From Clostridia bacterium (GTDB taxonomy: Bacteria > Bacillota > Clostridia > Oscillospirales > Acutalibacteraceae): a DNA stretch of 64,000 nt. Both the position numbers and the translations under genes were made by a program. The stretch lies in contig JAGAOT010000026.1 in assembly GCA_017623615.1 (NCBI GenBank), forward strand, positions 1 through 64,000. The letters run 5' to 3'. Position 1 is the first letter of the stretch, and each line of letters starts with the position of its first letter. Below, in pieces: positions 1 to 8,041 of the stretch. The notes under the pieces were generated by a model, which saw only the letters and a list, made by a program, of their open reading frames with translations, was not told the DNA's origin and made no database searches.

Positions 1-736
1 CGGGGATTGCATCAAAGAGCATAGATGCCTTGCCTGTCGGATCTATCTTCATAAAATCATCGGTGTAAAGCTTCAAAATGTCTCTCTTTACGGCATCAAC
101 CTTCCTGAAATTGTTCGTTTCTATATATTCACTGACAGCCTGCGGCATTCCGCCAACCAACATATACAATCTGAAATCACGCATAAGCTTTCTGTTAAGC
201 TGGTCTCCGACACCTTTGTTGTTCTCAAAACATTTTTTCATAAGCGGAATTGTTGTCGTGTCGCCGAGTGCCCAACGGAATTCCTCGTAATCCATAGGAT
301 ACATAGATATTCTTCTTTCCTCGCTCGGAATTAAAATATCTTTGACATTCTTTTTGATTGATATAAGTGATCCGGTTTCTATATAGTCATATCTGCGGTC
401 TTTTACAAGTGATTTGATTGCCTGACGGGCTTTGGGGCAAAGCTGAACTTCGTCAAAGATGATAAGCGATTTTCTTTCTATTAAATCCTTTTTATATTGC
501 AGCTGCAATTGAAGAAAAATATAGTCAAGATCGGAAACGTCATCAAACAATTCCCTCACGGTTTTTGATGCAGTTGAAAAATCCACAAGGATATATGTTT
601 CATATTCATTCTTTCCGAATTCTTCCGCAACAGTTGATTTTCCTATTCGTCTTGCACCTTCTATAAGAAGAGCTGTTTTGCCGTCAGATTCTTTCTTCCA
701 TTCCAATAATTTATCATAGATTTTTCTTTTAAACAT
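1..736 (-). CDS. AAA-type ATPase, DUF4143 family (3' end outside window)
   Basis: The frame is open from an ATG at 736 to the window edge, giving about 245 residues without the C-terminus. It begins MFKRKIYDKLLEWK and has a degenerate P-loop region EGARRIGKST near residues 26-35, a Walker B-like block SLIIFDEVQLCP near 89-100, and GSLISIKKN with PMDYEEF further on, which are typical of the prokaryotic AAA family that carries a C-terminal DUF4143 domain. Members are often multi-copy in gut Clostridia; their role is poorly defined, and I infer only ATP binding. The gene reads away from the nitroreductase gene and is preceded by three 33-bp repeats that contain its likely promoters. No strong ribosome binding site is visible apart from a GGGGTG upstream of the ATG. 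Confidence 0.8.
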   Translation of the reverse strand, partial: MFKRKIYDKLLEWKKESDGKTALLIEGARRIGKSTVAEEFGKNEYETYILVDFSTASKTVRELFDDVSDLDYIFLQLQLQYKKDLIERKSLIIFDEVQLCPKARQAIKSLVKDRRYDYIETGSLISIKKNVKDILIPSEERRISMYPMDYEEFRWALGDTTTIPLMKKCFENNKGVGDQLNRKLMRDFRLYMLVGGMPQAVSEYIETNNFRKVDAVKRDILKLYTDDFMKIDPTGKASMLFDAIP

Positions 737-747
737 AGATTTCACCC

Positions 748-825
748 CAAAATCGCAAATTTTATATATCTAATTATACACAAAATCGCAAAATTTATAC
801 CGTTATTATACCACAAAATCGCAAA
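748..825 (-). promoter_or_regulatory. Three 33-bp direct repeats with embedded -10 boxes
   Basis: The 12-mer CAAAATCGCAAA (minus strand TTTGCGATTTTG) occurs at 748-759, 781-792 and 814-825, exactly 33 bp apart. On the minus strand the two upstream copies are each followed 2-3 nt later by a perfect TATAAT, so the motif occupies the -10-proximal position of two promoters that read into the ATPase gene. The third copy lies just before the ATG. The regular spacing of about three helical turns suggests cooperative protein binding; the binder is unknown. Confidence 0.75.
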
Positions 826-887
826 AAGTAAAGTGTTTTTGTCCTGAATTTGATAACAAACCGTGTCTTTTCTACAAAAAGCGAATG

Positions 888-916
888 TTGACATCGGGTT
901 CTGACAGAATTATAAT
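888..916 (+). promoter_or_regulatory. Consensus sigma-A promoter of the nitroreductase gene
   Basis: TTGACA at 888-893 and TATAAT at 911-916 are separated by exactly 17 bp, a perfect match to the housekeeping consensus. The start codon lies about 30 nt downstream of the -10 box, with AAAGGAG at 933-939. Confidence 0.85.
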
Positions 917-946
917 TATCCTATACAGAAATAAAGGAGAAAAGCT

Positions 947-1477
947 ATGAATACATTTGATAATCTTTTCAGCAGAAGATCAATTCGTACATATAACGGC
1001 GAAAACATAACGGAATCCGAACTCAATCTGATTCTCAAAGCAGCTTACGCATCACCTGTCGGCAGAGCACTTTTTGACACGCTGAACATTACGGTTATCA
1101 GCAACCGTGAGTTTCTGAACAAGTGGGAAGACTACTGCGAAAGCCAGACCGATCGCAGACCTTTCTACGGTGCACCGACTGTTATTCTTGTTTCGTCGCT
1201 CATTCCCTCAACCGACCTTAAAAGCGTAAATGTGAACTTCTCAAACGCTGCAATTCTTGTTCAGAATATGGCAATAGCCGCCACCGAGCTCGGTATAGGC
1301 TCCTGCCACATCTGGGGTGCAGTCAGATTCCTCAATGATAACGAGGAGCTTCTGAAAGAACTCAACCTCCCCGAAGGAATGATTCCCTGCTGTGCAATCG
1401 TTCTCGGTCAAACAGACGAGAAATACGAACTCCGTGATATCCCCGAAAACAAAATCAAAACCAATTTCATTAAATAA
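947..1477 (+). CDS. Nitroreductase family flavoprotein
   Basis: The protein has 176 residues, the usual size of a compact FMN-dependent nitroreductase. It starts with FDNLFSRRSIRTY, the N-terminal SRRSIR phosphate-binding motif of the family, followed by LNLILKAAYASPVG. The C-terminal half holds the dimer-interface region and the conserved segment ATELGIGSCHIWG. The family reduces nitro compounds, quinones or similar acceptors with NAD(P)H; the substrate cannot be deduced. AAAGGAG sits 7 nt before the ATG. The gene stands alone between a consensus promoter and a strong hairpin terminator. Confidence 0.92.
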   Translation: MNTFDNLFSRRSIRTYNGENITESELNLILKAAYASPVGRALFDTLNITVISNREFLNKWEDYCESQTDRRPFYGAPTVILVSSLIPSTDLKSVNVNFSNAAILVQNMAIAATELGIGSCHIWGAVRFLNDNEELLKELNLPEGMIPCCAIVLGQTDEKYELRDIPENKIKTNFIK

Positions 1478-1482
1478 ACACA

Positions 1483-1518
1483 AATGCTCCGCAGAGATTT
1501 TCTGTGGAGCATTTTATG
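1483..1518. terminator. Terminator after the nitroreductase gene
   Basis: AATGCTCCGCAGA and TCTGTGGAGCATT form a 13-bp stem, with only a G-U irregularity, around a short loop, followed by TTAT. It lies directly after the stop codon. Confidence 0.8.
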
Positions 1519-1550
1519 TCATGACCCTCTCGAAAGAAAAGGGGACGGAA

Positions 1551-1811
1551 CTATCGTGATATGTCAAATGCACATTTCATTCCGAGTTTGAACCCAGTTG
1601 TAAAACTGTCTAAAAGGCTTCTTGATGTAAATTCGATATACTTATCCATGTATTTCAGAAACAACACTTTTTCGTCACCTGTCAGCTTATCTGAAATCTG
1701 CTTTTCAAGCTCGGTCAAGTCATTTAGTTTCTTCTTCAATTCCGCACCGAATTCGGGGTTATATGCTTGAGCATCAATGTTCCCGTAAAACAAATCCTCT
1801 ATAAATCCCAT
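1551..1811 (-). CDS. Small protein resembling DUF6809
   Basis: The 86-residue protein has the layout of a small Clostridial family: an N-terminal MGFIEDLFYGNID segment, a central charged helical part with NDLTELEKQISDKL, and a C-terminal FTTGFKLGMKCAFD. I recognise this as similar to DUF6809 proteins, whose function is unknown. There is no signal peptide or membrane segment. A GGAG lies just upstream of the ATG. It is monocistronic and is flanked by the nitroreductase terminator and the esterase terminator, as expected for an accessory cytoplasmic protein. Confidence 0.72.
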   Translation of the reverse strand: MGFIEDLFYGNIDAQAYNPEFGAELKKKLNDLTELEKQISDKLTGDEKVLFLKYMDKYIEFTSRSLLDSFTTGFKLGMKCAFDISR

Positions 1812-1936
1812 AAAATCTCCGTTCCGACAATTATTGTTTCTTCTGTAGAATATTATATCTGATTTTACGGCTCACGTCACGTTCTAAAGCGCACAATCTT
1901 TAACGTGAATTAAGCAATATGGCCTCTGTAGCGCAC

Positions 1937-1966
1937 AAAAGCCCGTCGTAAAGACGGGCTTTCTTG
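1937..1966. terminator. Terminator shared by the esterase gene and its neighbour
   Basis: AAAGCCCGTC and GACGGGCTTT form a 10-bp stem around a short GTAAA loop, with runs of A and T on either side. It lies at the 3' end of the esterase gene. Confidence 0.82.
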
Positions 1967-1970
1967 ACTG

Positions 1971-2990
1971 TTAACCAAAAATCGGTCTGACTAAGTTTCT
2001 GAATATAATGTAGACTGTCATAATCGGAGCCTTGATTATATTCAGAATGTTGAATACAGGCTTGATTTCGCTGTTGTCTGTTTCGGGATTATAATGCGAA
2101 GAATGAGCCATCAGCCACGAAATCATTCCTTCAGGATACGAAAGAACAACCTCGTTTCCGTTTCCGTCAACAGTTGCCATATGAGGATAAGCTCCGTTAT
2201 CCGTGGTGAACATATCTGCCGTTACAGCTTCCCATGAATAATGCTCTGTCGGAGCTCGTGAACCGTCAGGAAGGCAAACCTTGCTCAAAGTTGAAAATCT
2301 GCATTCCTGCAAAACGTTTGATGTTGAGCAGATATTCTCCCAGTTGTTAACCGTTCCGTTGTAGCTGACAAGGTGGTCTTTTTTGCCTGCAACCATCCAA
2401 ATGGGAACGTTTGCAAACTTTTCAGCATCCTGCTCAGAAACCGATATATAAGGACAAACAGGAAAGATTGCGGCAAACATATCAGGATAATTGATTGCCA
2501 TTTTATACGACATCATACCGCCGAGAGAAAATCCACCCATATAGATCTTAGTTGCGTCAATGTGCTCACGGTTCTTTTTGATGAAATCGTCAATAGCCGC
2601 TTTCAGAGGCGCAACCATATCATCGTCCCAAGATAGTCCGATGTGTTCCGGTGACCTTACAGCCATAATATAAAATCCGTTTTCGGAACGGGACTGATAC
2701 TCATCCGATGACCAGTTTACGATATCGTTTGATTTTATCTGGAAACCGTCATACTGTCCGTGAGACTGACCGTGTGCCCAGATAACAAGCGGATGCTTTG
2801 AGCCTTCGCTTGTTTCAGGTGCATAATATCTGTAATCAACAGAACAAAGACCTGTTTTAGGTCCTTCTCCGTATTCAAACTGCTCTCTGAGTGCCTCTTT
2901 GGATTCGCTGATTGAAACAGCACTCACTGTTGTTGCAAACGATGAAATTATCATTATTGATGCCAATAATAATGCGATATTTTTTTTCAT
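1971..2990 (-). CDS. Secreted alpha/beta-hydrolase (esterase/PHB depolymerase-like)
   Basis: The 339-residue protein has a clear signal peptide (MKKNIALLLASIMIISSFATTVSA). A hydrolase domain follows: PLVIWAHGQSHG resembles the oxyanion-hole segment, and GFSLGGMMS near residues 150-158 is the nucleophile elbow G-x-S-x-G. The pattern is that of secreted esterases related to polyhydroxybutyrate depolymerase and feruloyl esterase, so an outside polymer or ester is the probable substrate. After residue 300 comes a hydrophobic aromatic tail (IKAPIMTVYIIFRNLV) with no charged anchor, resembling tails on other exported proteins in this window. It starts 27 nt downstream of hsdR, so read-through from the defence operon is possible. 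Confidence 0.82.
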   Translation of the reverse strand: MKKNIALLLASIMIISSFATTVSAVSISESKEALREQFEYGEGPKTGLCSVDYRYYAPETSEGSKHPLVIWAHGQSHGQYDGFQIKSNDIVNWSSDEYQSRSENGFYIMAVRSPEHIGLSWDDDMVAPLKAAIDDFIKKNREHIDATKIYMGGFSLGGMMSYKMAINYPDMFAAIFPVCPYISVSEQDAEKFANVPIWMVAGKKDHLVSYNGTVNNWENICSTSNVLQECRFSTLSKVCLPDGSRAPTEHYSWEAVTADMFTTDNGAYPHMATVDGNGNEVVLSYPEGMISWLMAHSSHYNPETDNSEIKPVFNILNIIKAPIMTVYIIFRNLVRPIFG

Positions 2991-3017
2991 AGGACATCTC
3001 TTTTCTGAATAGAAATT

Positions 3018-6000
3018 TTAAGCCGCCGCATTTGCATTTATTTGATCAATTACTTTTTTGATTCCGAGCCACACAGAAACATCTGTGAAGATATCAACGA
3101 TACTGCCTTGGTCGGAGAATGGTGTTTCTTTAAGCACTGAAAGATCTTTCATCATGCCGTTGTGGACAATATACTCAACAATCTGATTGACGAAGTAAAT
3201 CTGTCTGCTGTCAAGGCTTGAACTGTTGAGATACTCTGCAAACGCCTCTTTTGCAGCATTCATATCAAGTCCGACAATACCTCTGACAAATTCACCGAGA
3301 GGAACGGCGCCGTAATTTGCTTCATAATCTTCTTTTGAGCCTACTTCACTCCAGAGGATTTCTTCAAGAGCTTTTACATCGTCTGTATTAAGAGGAACGT
3401 TGCTCTTTAATTTCGCAATAACTTCATTATCCTGATGCTGACGGATATAAAACTCTGCCTTTGCTTTGTAATCCTGCAAATCGTCATTCTCAAGCTCGGA
3501 TTCATTCCAATCCATTGAAAGAATTTCATCATCAAAGGTTGTGGTATAGGTTAGGTGTGAAACAATAATATATTTAATCAAATCACGCAGGTTTTCTCTG
3601 ATGTTTTCAAACTCATTGATGCCTGCTGTTTCAACATAATCCGTATGCAGAATTTTATTTATCAGATCGTGCTGAGACATGATTTCGGGGATGTTCGCTG
3701 TGTTTGCAAGAGCATTGACCTTCTTAACGAGGTCGTTTCTTGCTTTTGAATATTTCTTGCCGACGAGATATGCAAGCTCAATTCCGTAAATAAGAGCATC
3801 GAAACGCAGAGCCTTCGCATCGTCTTCGTCAGGAATAACAAGCGGTGCGATTTCTTCTTTGATTTCAAGCGTATTCTCATATGTGAGCGCATTGTAGTTA
3901 TCGGGATTTGAGTAGAAATCAACATAACGAAGATGCTGTTTTACAGAAAAACTCTCTCTGTTAAGTTCCCTGACCTTGCGCACCATATCTTCAACAAGCA
4001 GTTTTCTGAATGCGATAAGCTCGTTGGTCTGGTAATCCATATCCTGAAGCTTATAGGCAATCTGTGCTTTGAGATTGAATATAGCACTCTGCAACGCAAC
4101 AGCACTTGTTGTTTTGCCTTTACCGCCCATTCTGAAGAATTCAAAGTTTCCACAAAAATCGAAGATGTAGAATATCTTTTTGTCTTCGCCGTCAATAAGA
4201 CTTAGGCAAAGACGTGTGCCTCTGCCGACCATCTGCCAGAACTTCGCTTTACTCATAACCTTTTTGAAGAAAACAAGATTCAGCACTTCAGGTACGTCAA
4301 TGCCCGTATCAAGCATATCAACGGAGATTGCAATCTGAGGCAGCTTTTTAGGGTCGCTGAAATCATCGATTGCACTCTGCGCATAGTTGGTGTAGTTATC
4401 AATTACCATTGCATAGCCGTTGAGGTGGGGATATTCATTGTTGAATATTTCAAGAATCTTTTCGGCGTGCTGATGGCTTTTTGCAAAGATGATTGACTTG
4501 CCGATTTTATTGCCGTAATCAATTTTCAGTCCGTGAGTCATAAGCACGTTGAGAACTTCTCGGATTGTATCTTCATTGAATACCCATTCGTTGAGCGCAG
4601 AGGAATTGATTTTATCAGGCAATTCACCGTTTTCATTCTCGAATGTGCTTTCGTATTCCTCTTTGTCTTCGTCGGAAAGCTCGTCATAAACGATGCCTTC
4701 TTCGATGAATTTGAGCTTTGTTTCAACGGACATAAAATCAACCAGATATCCGTCGGCAACAGCCTGTGCGAGCTCGTAGGCATAGGTAGGAATACCGCTT
4801 TGCAGATTGAAAATTTCATATGTATTCTTTTCGATTTCATCCTTGGGAGTAGCGGTAAGACCCACAAGAGGCGCATCAAAATAATTGAAGATATCTTTAT
4901 ATTTATTATAAATTGAACGGTGTGCTTCGTCGCAGATGATGAGGTCGAAATGTCCGCAGGTGAAAAGCTTGCCTTCATCGTCTTTGACGTTATCGATGCA
5001 GTTAAACATTGTCTGATAGGTTGAGAAAACGCAATGAGCGTTATAGTTTTCTTTATCGGTGCAAAGATTTGTGACGGAGAAATTCGGCAGAAGATTCACG
5101 AACGCACGCTTTGCCTGAGTGACGAGCGAAGTTCTGTCTGCAAGGAAAAGAACGTTCTTGACCCAGCCGTGATTGAGGAGCACTTTTGTGAGAGCAATAA
5201 CAGTTCTTGTTTTGCCCGAACCCGTTGCCATAACGAGCAGAGCCTTGCGGCGATTTTTGCCGTCAAAGCTGTCACATACCGCACGGATTGCGCCTTCCTG
5301 ATAATATCTGCCTGCGATTGCAGGGTCAACGGTGATATTTTTAAGGCTTGTCCTCATTGTGCGGAGATTGAACATCTTTTCAAGGTCACGCTTTGAATAG
5401 ATAGCGGCAACCTTTCTTTCGGGATACTGACCGTCAATGATTCTTGTGTCAAAACCGTTTGTAAGGAAGATTGCAGGGCGTCTGCCGTGCTTCTTTTCAA
5501 GCAAATCAGCATAGAGCTTTGCTTGCTGTCTGCCGATGGCAACGTCTTTGCAGGTGCGTTTTGCTTCAATAACCGCAAGAGCCTTGCCATCATCACCGTA
5601 AAGCACGTAATCGGCAAAACCTACCCCTGCATTGTTGGGCATACCCTGAAGTTCAACCTCGTTGAGCCAGTTTTTGCCTTCAATCCAGCCTGCATCAACG
5701 AGCATTGCATCAATATATATCTTACGTGTCTGATACTCGGTGAGGTCAAGCGGCTTGGGAACATAATTCTGCTGCTGTTCCTCACGGCGAGCGGTGAGCT
5801 GCTCTTTAAGAGCCTTGTTTTCGGCAAGGAGCTGTTCAAAATTGATTTCAACCGCATTATCGATGAGAGTTTCGGTATGTTTCTGAATAAGAGAAGCATC
5901 GAAGGTTCTTTCTTCATATTCGGCACCGTAGCAGCAGGCAACGAAATCCATAAAGATAAAGAGGTTTTCAAGGCAAAGCTCCGCCTGCTCGGCAGAAATC

Positions 6001-6302
6001 TTTTTGCCCTGATGGGCAGCATTGTTGCCGAGCTTTCTGATAAGCTCCATTCTGCGCCATACGTCATCGCTGACGATATCACGGAACTCATCGGTATTCA
6101 TTAAATTGACAAGGCTGTCCTGCCACGGGCGAACAAGCTCCTTATCGACGGAATACATCCATTTGACTGCAAACTCCATAGCACGGCGGCAGTTGATAAC
6201 GCACGCCGCCGCATCGATATGTAAAATCTTTTCCGCCGAAACCGCAACAGACGAAAAACTGTCAAACTGCGGATCTTGCGTAAGAAAATCAAAGTTGGTC
6301 AT
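3018..6302 (-). CDS. hsdR: Type I restriction enzyme R subunit (translocase/endonuclease)
   Basis: The 1094-residue protein has the size and layout of EcoEI-like HsdR. A DUF4145-like N-terminal domain with CRRAMEFAVKWMY covers roughly residues 15-115. The nuclease domain contains GFADYVLYGDDGK and VIEAKRT, the PD-(D/E)XK active-site pattern. The helicase core has Walker A MATGSGKTRT near 357-366, DEAH near 457, GLTATP and QMVGRGTRL near 690. The C-terminus matches the EcoEI_R_C region. HsdR translocates and cuts DNA that lacks the modification made by HsdM and HsdS. It is the sixth gene of the operon and starts 19 nt after abiH. No frameshift or missing motif was seen. Confidence 0.95.
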   Translation of the reverse strand: MTNFDFLTQDPQFDSFSSVAVSAEKILHIDAAACVINCRRAMEFAVKWMYSVDKELVRPWQDSLVNLMNTDEFRDIVSDDVWRRMELIRKLGNNAAHQGKKISAEQAELCLENLFIFMDFVACCYGAEYEERTFDASLIQKHTETLIDNAVEINFEQLLAENKALKEQLTARREEQQQNYVPKPLDLTEYQTRKIYIDAMLVDAGWIEGKNWLNEVELQGMPNNAGVGFADYVLYGDDGKALAVIEAKRTCKDVAIGRQQAKLYADLLEKKHGRRPAIFLTNGFDTRIIDGQYPERKVAAIYSKRDLEKMFNLRTMRTSLKNITVDPAIAGRYYQEGAIRAVCDSFDGKNRRKALLVMATGSGKTRTVIALTKVLLNHGWVKNVLFLADRTSLVTQAKRAFVNLLPNFSVTNLCTDKENYNAHCVFSTYQTMFNCIDNVKDDEGKLFTCGHFDLIICDEAHRSIYNKYKDIFNYFDAPLVGLTATPKDEIEKNTYEIFNLQSGIPTYAYELAQAVADGYLVDFMSVETKLKFIEEGIVYDELSDEDKEEYESTFENENGELPDKINSSALNEWVFNEDTIREVLNVLMTHGLKIDYGNKIGKSIIFAKSHQHAEKILEIFNNEYPHLNGYAMVIDNYTNYAQSAIDDFSDPKKLPQIAISVDMLDTGIDVPEVLNLVFFKKVMSKAKFWQMVGRGTRLCLSLIDGEDKKIFYIFDFCGNFEFFRMGGKGKTTSAVALQSAIFNLKAQIAYKLQDMDYQTNELIAFRKLLVEDMVRKVRELNRESFSVKQHLRYVDFYSNPDNYNALTYENTLEIKEEIAPLVIPDEDDAKALRFDALIYGIELAYLVGKKYSKARNDLVKKVNALANTANIPEIMSQHDLINKILHTDYVETAGINEFENIRENLRDLIKYIIVSHLTYTTTFDDEILSMDWNESELENDDLQDYKAKAEFYIRQHQDNEVIAKLKSNVPLNTDDVKALEEILWSEVGSKEDYEANYGAVPLGEFVRGIVGLDMNAAKEAFAEYLNSSSLDSRQIYFVNQIVEYIVHNGMMKDLSVLKETPFSDQGSIVDIFTDVSVWLGIKKVIDQINANAAA

Positions 6303-6321
6303 AATAATTACCCCATAATGA

Positions 6322-7392
6322 TTATTTTAAAACCAATTCTTTTTCTTTTACAATTGTACTGATAGTTTTAGGATTTGCTATTTTGTATATATCAGAAAAA
6401 ATATTGTAATCAGTCACATGAATTTGTTTTTTTACTACTTCTTTGTTTTTATCGTTCAATTTGCTTTTTGATAGAATAAGGTCTTTGTATTTTTCTTCGT
6501 CAATTTTATACTCTATCTGTAAAAGGCCTTTGGGAGGCATTTTAAATTTATGTACAATCAAATGATGGTCAGTTGATGATGAAATCCAATTACAAATCCT
6601 ATCCCACCACAACTTATCTGTATCACCAATAGACATTCCATAAATATATATAATTGTACTGCTATTGATTAAATTATAAACCTTTAGATCTGTGTTCTCA
6701 CCATATGAATCATTAGCATTCTTTTTTATAAATGAATTTTTATATATTTCTCCATATTCGCAGTCAAAAACATCAAGCTTTGCTATTTGCGATTCATCAT
6801 TAACAGCAAACACCATTTCTCTATCTAATGTACCGTGTACATGAATATTATCTGTAATTTCATGTTTATATTTATTGCCATGTGTATGGCTTTTTAATGT
6901 CTCGGGATTATTACATGCAATATTTATACATTTATCGAGAGTTGTTGTGTAATTAAAATTAACAAATCTAAAGTATCTATTTTCACCGATGTATCTTGAA
7001 AAAATGTTGTCAATATTCTTCTTTTCTTGCGAATTAAAGCAGTTTGCAATTTCTTCTATCTTTGAAATAGCTGAAATAATTTTAGGTGTATGTTCTTCAA
7101 AATCAACTCTGTCTTCTTCTCTTTTTAAATAATTTACAAGATGTTGACAAAAGTCACTATGACATTCAGATAACTTGTTCGCTTCACCTTTGTTGAATTC
7201 ATTTGTGTATTGTCCCAATTCCAATTCAGCATTTGACCAAAGTTCTTCATGCTCATCTATGTGCTTTTTAAATTTTTCAATATTTTGATTCGGTGAATCA
7301 GTAGATTTATACTCATAAACAAAATCAGAATAGGTTGTATTTAGACCTAAATTTAAATCAAATCCATTGCCAATTAAAAAAGTAATATTCAT
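6322..7392 (-). CDS. abiH: AbiH-family abortive infection protein
   Basis: The 356-residue protein begins NITFLIGNGFDLNLGLNT, the signature N-terminus of the AbiH family (GNGFD-LxxGxxTxY). Later parts include FVNFNYTTTLD and HTHGN with NIHVHGT, also typical, and IIYIYGMSIGDTDKLWW near residue 250, a conserved C-terminal block. AbiH proteins cause phage-triggered abortive infection; the mechanism is not settled. The gene lies between an unknown membrane protein gene and hsdR, separated by 16 and 19 nt, so it is almost certainly co-transcribed with the restriction system. The stretch is visibly richer in A+T than hsdR, which suggests separate acquisition. Confidence 0.9.
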   Translation of the reverse strand: MNITFLIGNGFDLNLGLNTTYSDFVYEYKSTDSPNQNIEKFKKHIDEHEELWSNAELELGQYTNEFNKGEANKLSECHSDFCQHLVNYLKREEDRVDFEEHTPKIISAISKIEEIANCFNSQEKKNIDNIFSRYIGENRYFRFVNFNYTTTLDKCINIACNNPETLKSHTHGNKYKHEITDNIHVHGTLDREMVFAVNDESQIAKLDVFDCEYGEIYKNSFIKKNANDSYGENTDLKVYNLINSSTIIYIYGMSIGDTDKLWWDRICNWISSSTDHHLIVHKFKMPPKGLLQIEYKIDEEKYKDLILSKSKLNDKNKEVVKKQIHVTDYNIFSDIYKIANPKTISTIVKEKELVLK

Positions 7393-7408
7393 TTATTCAA
7401 TATCTCCT

Positions 7409-8023
7409 CTATTTAAAAATTCCATATGCAACAAGAGCCGATACACCCACACCGATTAAATACCACAACCAATTCGCTAAAAGATTTTGCGCTAAAGACT
7501 CTAACCATGCTTTAAATTTAGAATGTTTTTTATCAGCAGAAGAAACGTCTGAATTGATGTGATTGTTGTTGCCGATAATACTATTCCCTACAACATTACG
7601 ATTGCCTATTGTTATTGGAGCGTGTATTTCTATTGATATCGGATCGTTAATTTCTGCTTCGTCCAACGATGTCGATTCAAGTGAATTAACAACTGTTTCT
7701 ATCATAACTTTTGATTCTGATGAAATCGACAATTTATCAGTCGAACAATGAACAGACAGAATTATTTCTTCCCCTCCGAATACATAGATCTGAAAGCTGC
7801 CAAAATCATAGCCGTCACACCCGTATGCATTTTCTACAAATTCTTCAAAACTTGTTGTATTGCAATGTATTTTTCCAATGTCAAAGCTAAAGTTTTCTCT
7901 TGTGTTAGATGTATCAATGTTCGCTTTTGCAAATGCTTTTAAAATCCACTCATATGTATTTTTGGTTTCTTGATATGTTTTTGTCCCGTATTTATGATTT
8001 ATTTTTATACTATAACTTGCCAT
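7409..8023 (-). CDS. Unknown protein with C-terminal membrane anchor in the defence operon
   Basis: I do not recognise this protein. From the ATG at 8023 it has 204 residues. An in-frame TTG at 8041 is also possible, but GAAGAGGAG at 8028-8036 lies just before the ATG and favours the shorter form. Residues 1-125 form a soluble domain with NTYEWILKAFAKANID. Next comes a stretch with HAPITIGNRNVVGNSIIGN, an asparagine/glycine pattern recalling bacterial proteins with short GNNN-type linkers. The last 25 residues (LLANWLWYLIGVGVSALVAY) are one transmembrane helix, so the bulk probably faces the cytoplasm. It sits between hsdS and abiH and may partner AbiH; this is inference from position only. 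Confidence 0.8.
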   Translation of the reverse strand: MASYSIKINHKYGTKTYQETKNTYEWILKAFAKANIDTSNTRENFSFDIGKIHCNTTSFEEFVENAYGCDGYDFGSFQIYVFGGEEIILSVHCSTDKLSISSESKVMIETVVNSLESTSLDEAEINDPISIEIHAPITIGNRNVVGNSIIGNNNHINSDVSSADKKHSKFKAWLESLAQNLLANWLWYLIGVGVSALVAYGIFK

Positions 8024-8041
8024 ATACTCCTCTTCTTTCAA

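Noticed and set aside
748..825. CRISPR array
   Set aside because: The repeats are only 12 bp, spacers are A+T-rich promoter sequence and similar to each other, and no cas gene is nearby.
5487..6104. 205-residue plus-strand frame
   Set aside because: Antisense to hsdR, whose motifs and codon pattern are complete.
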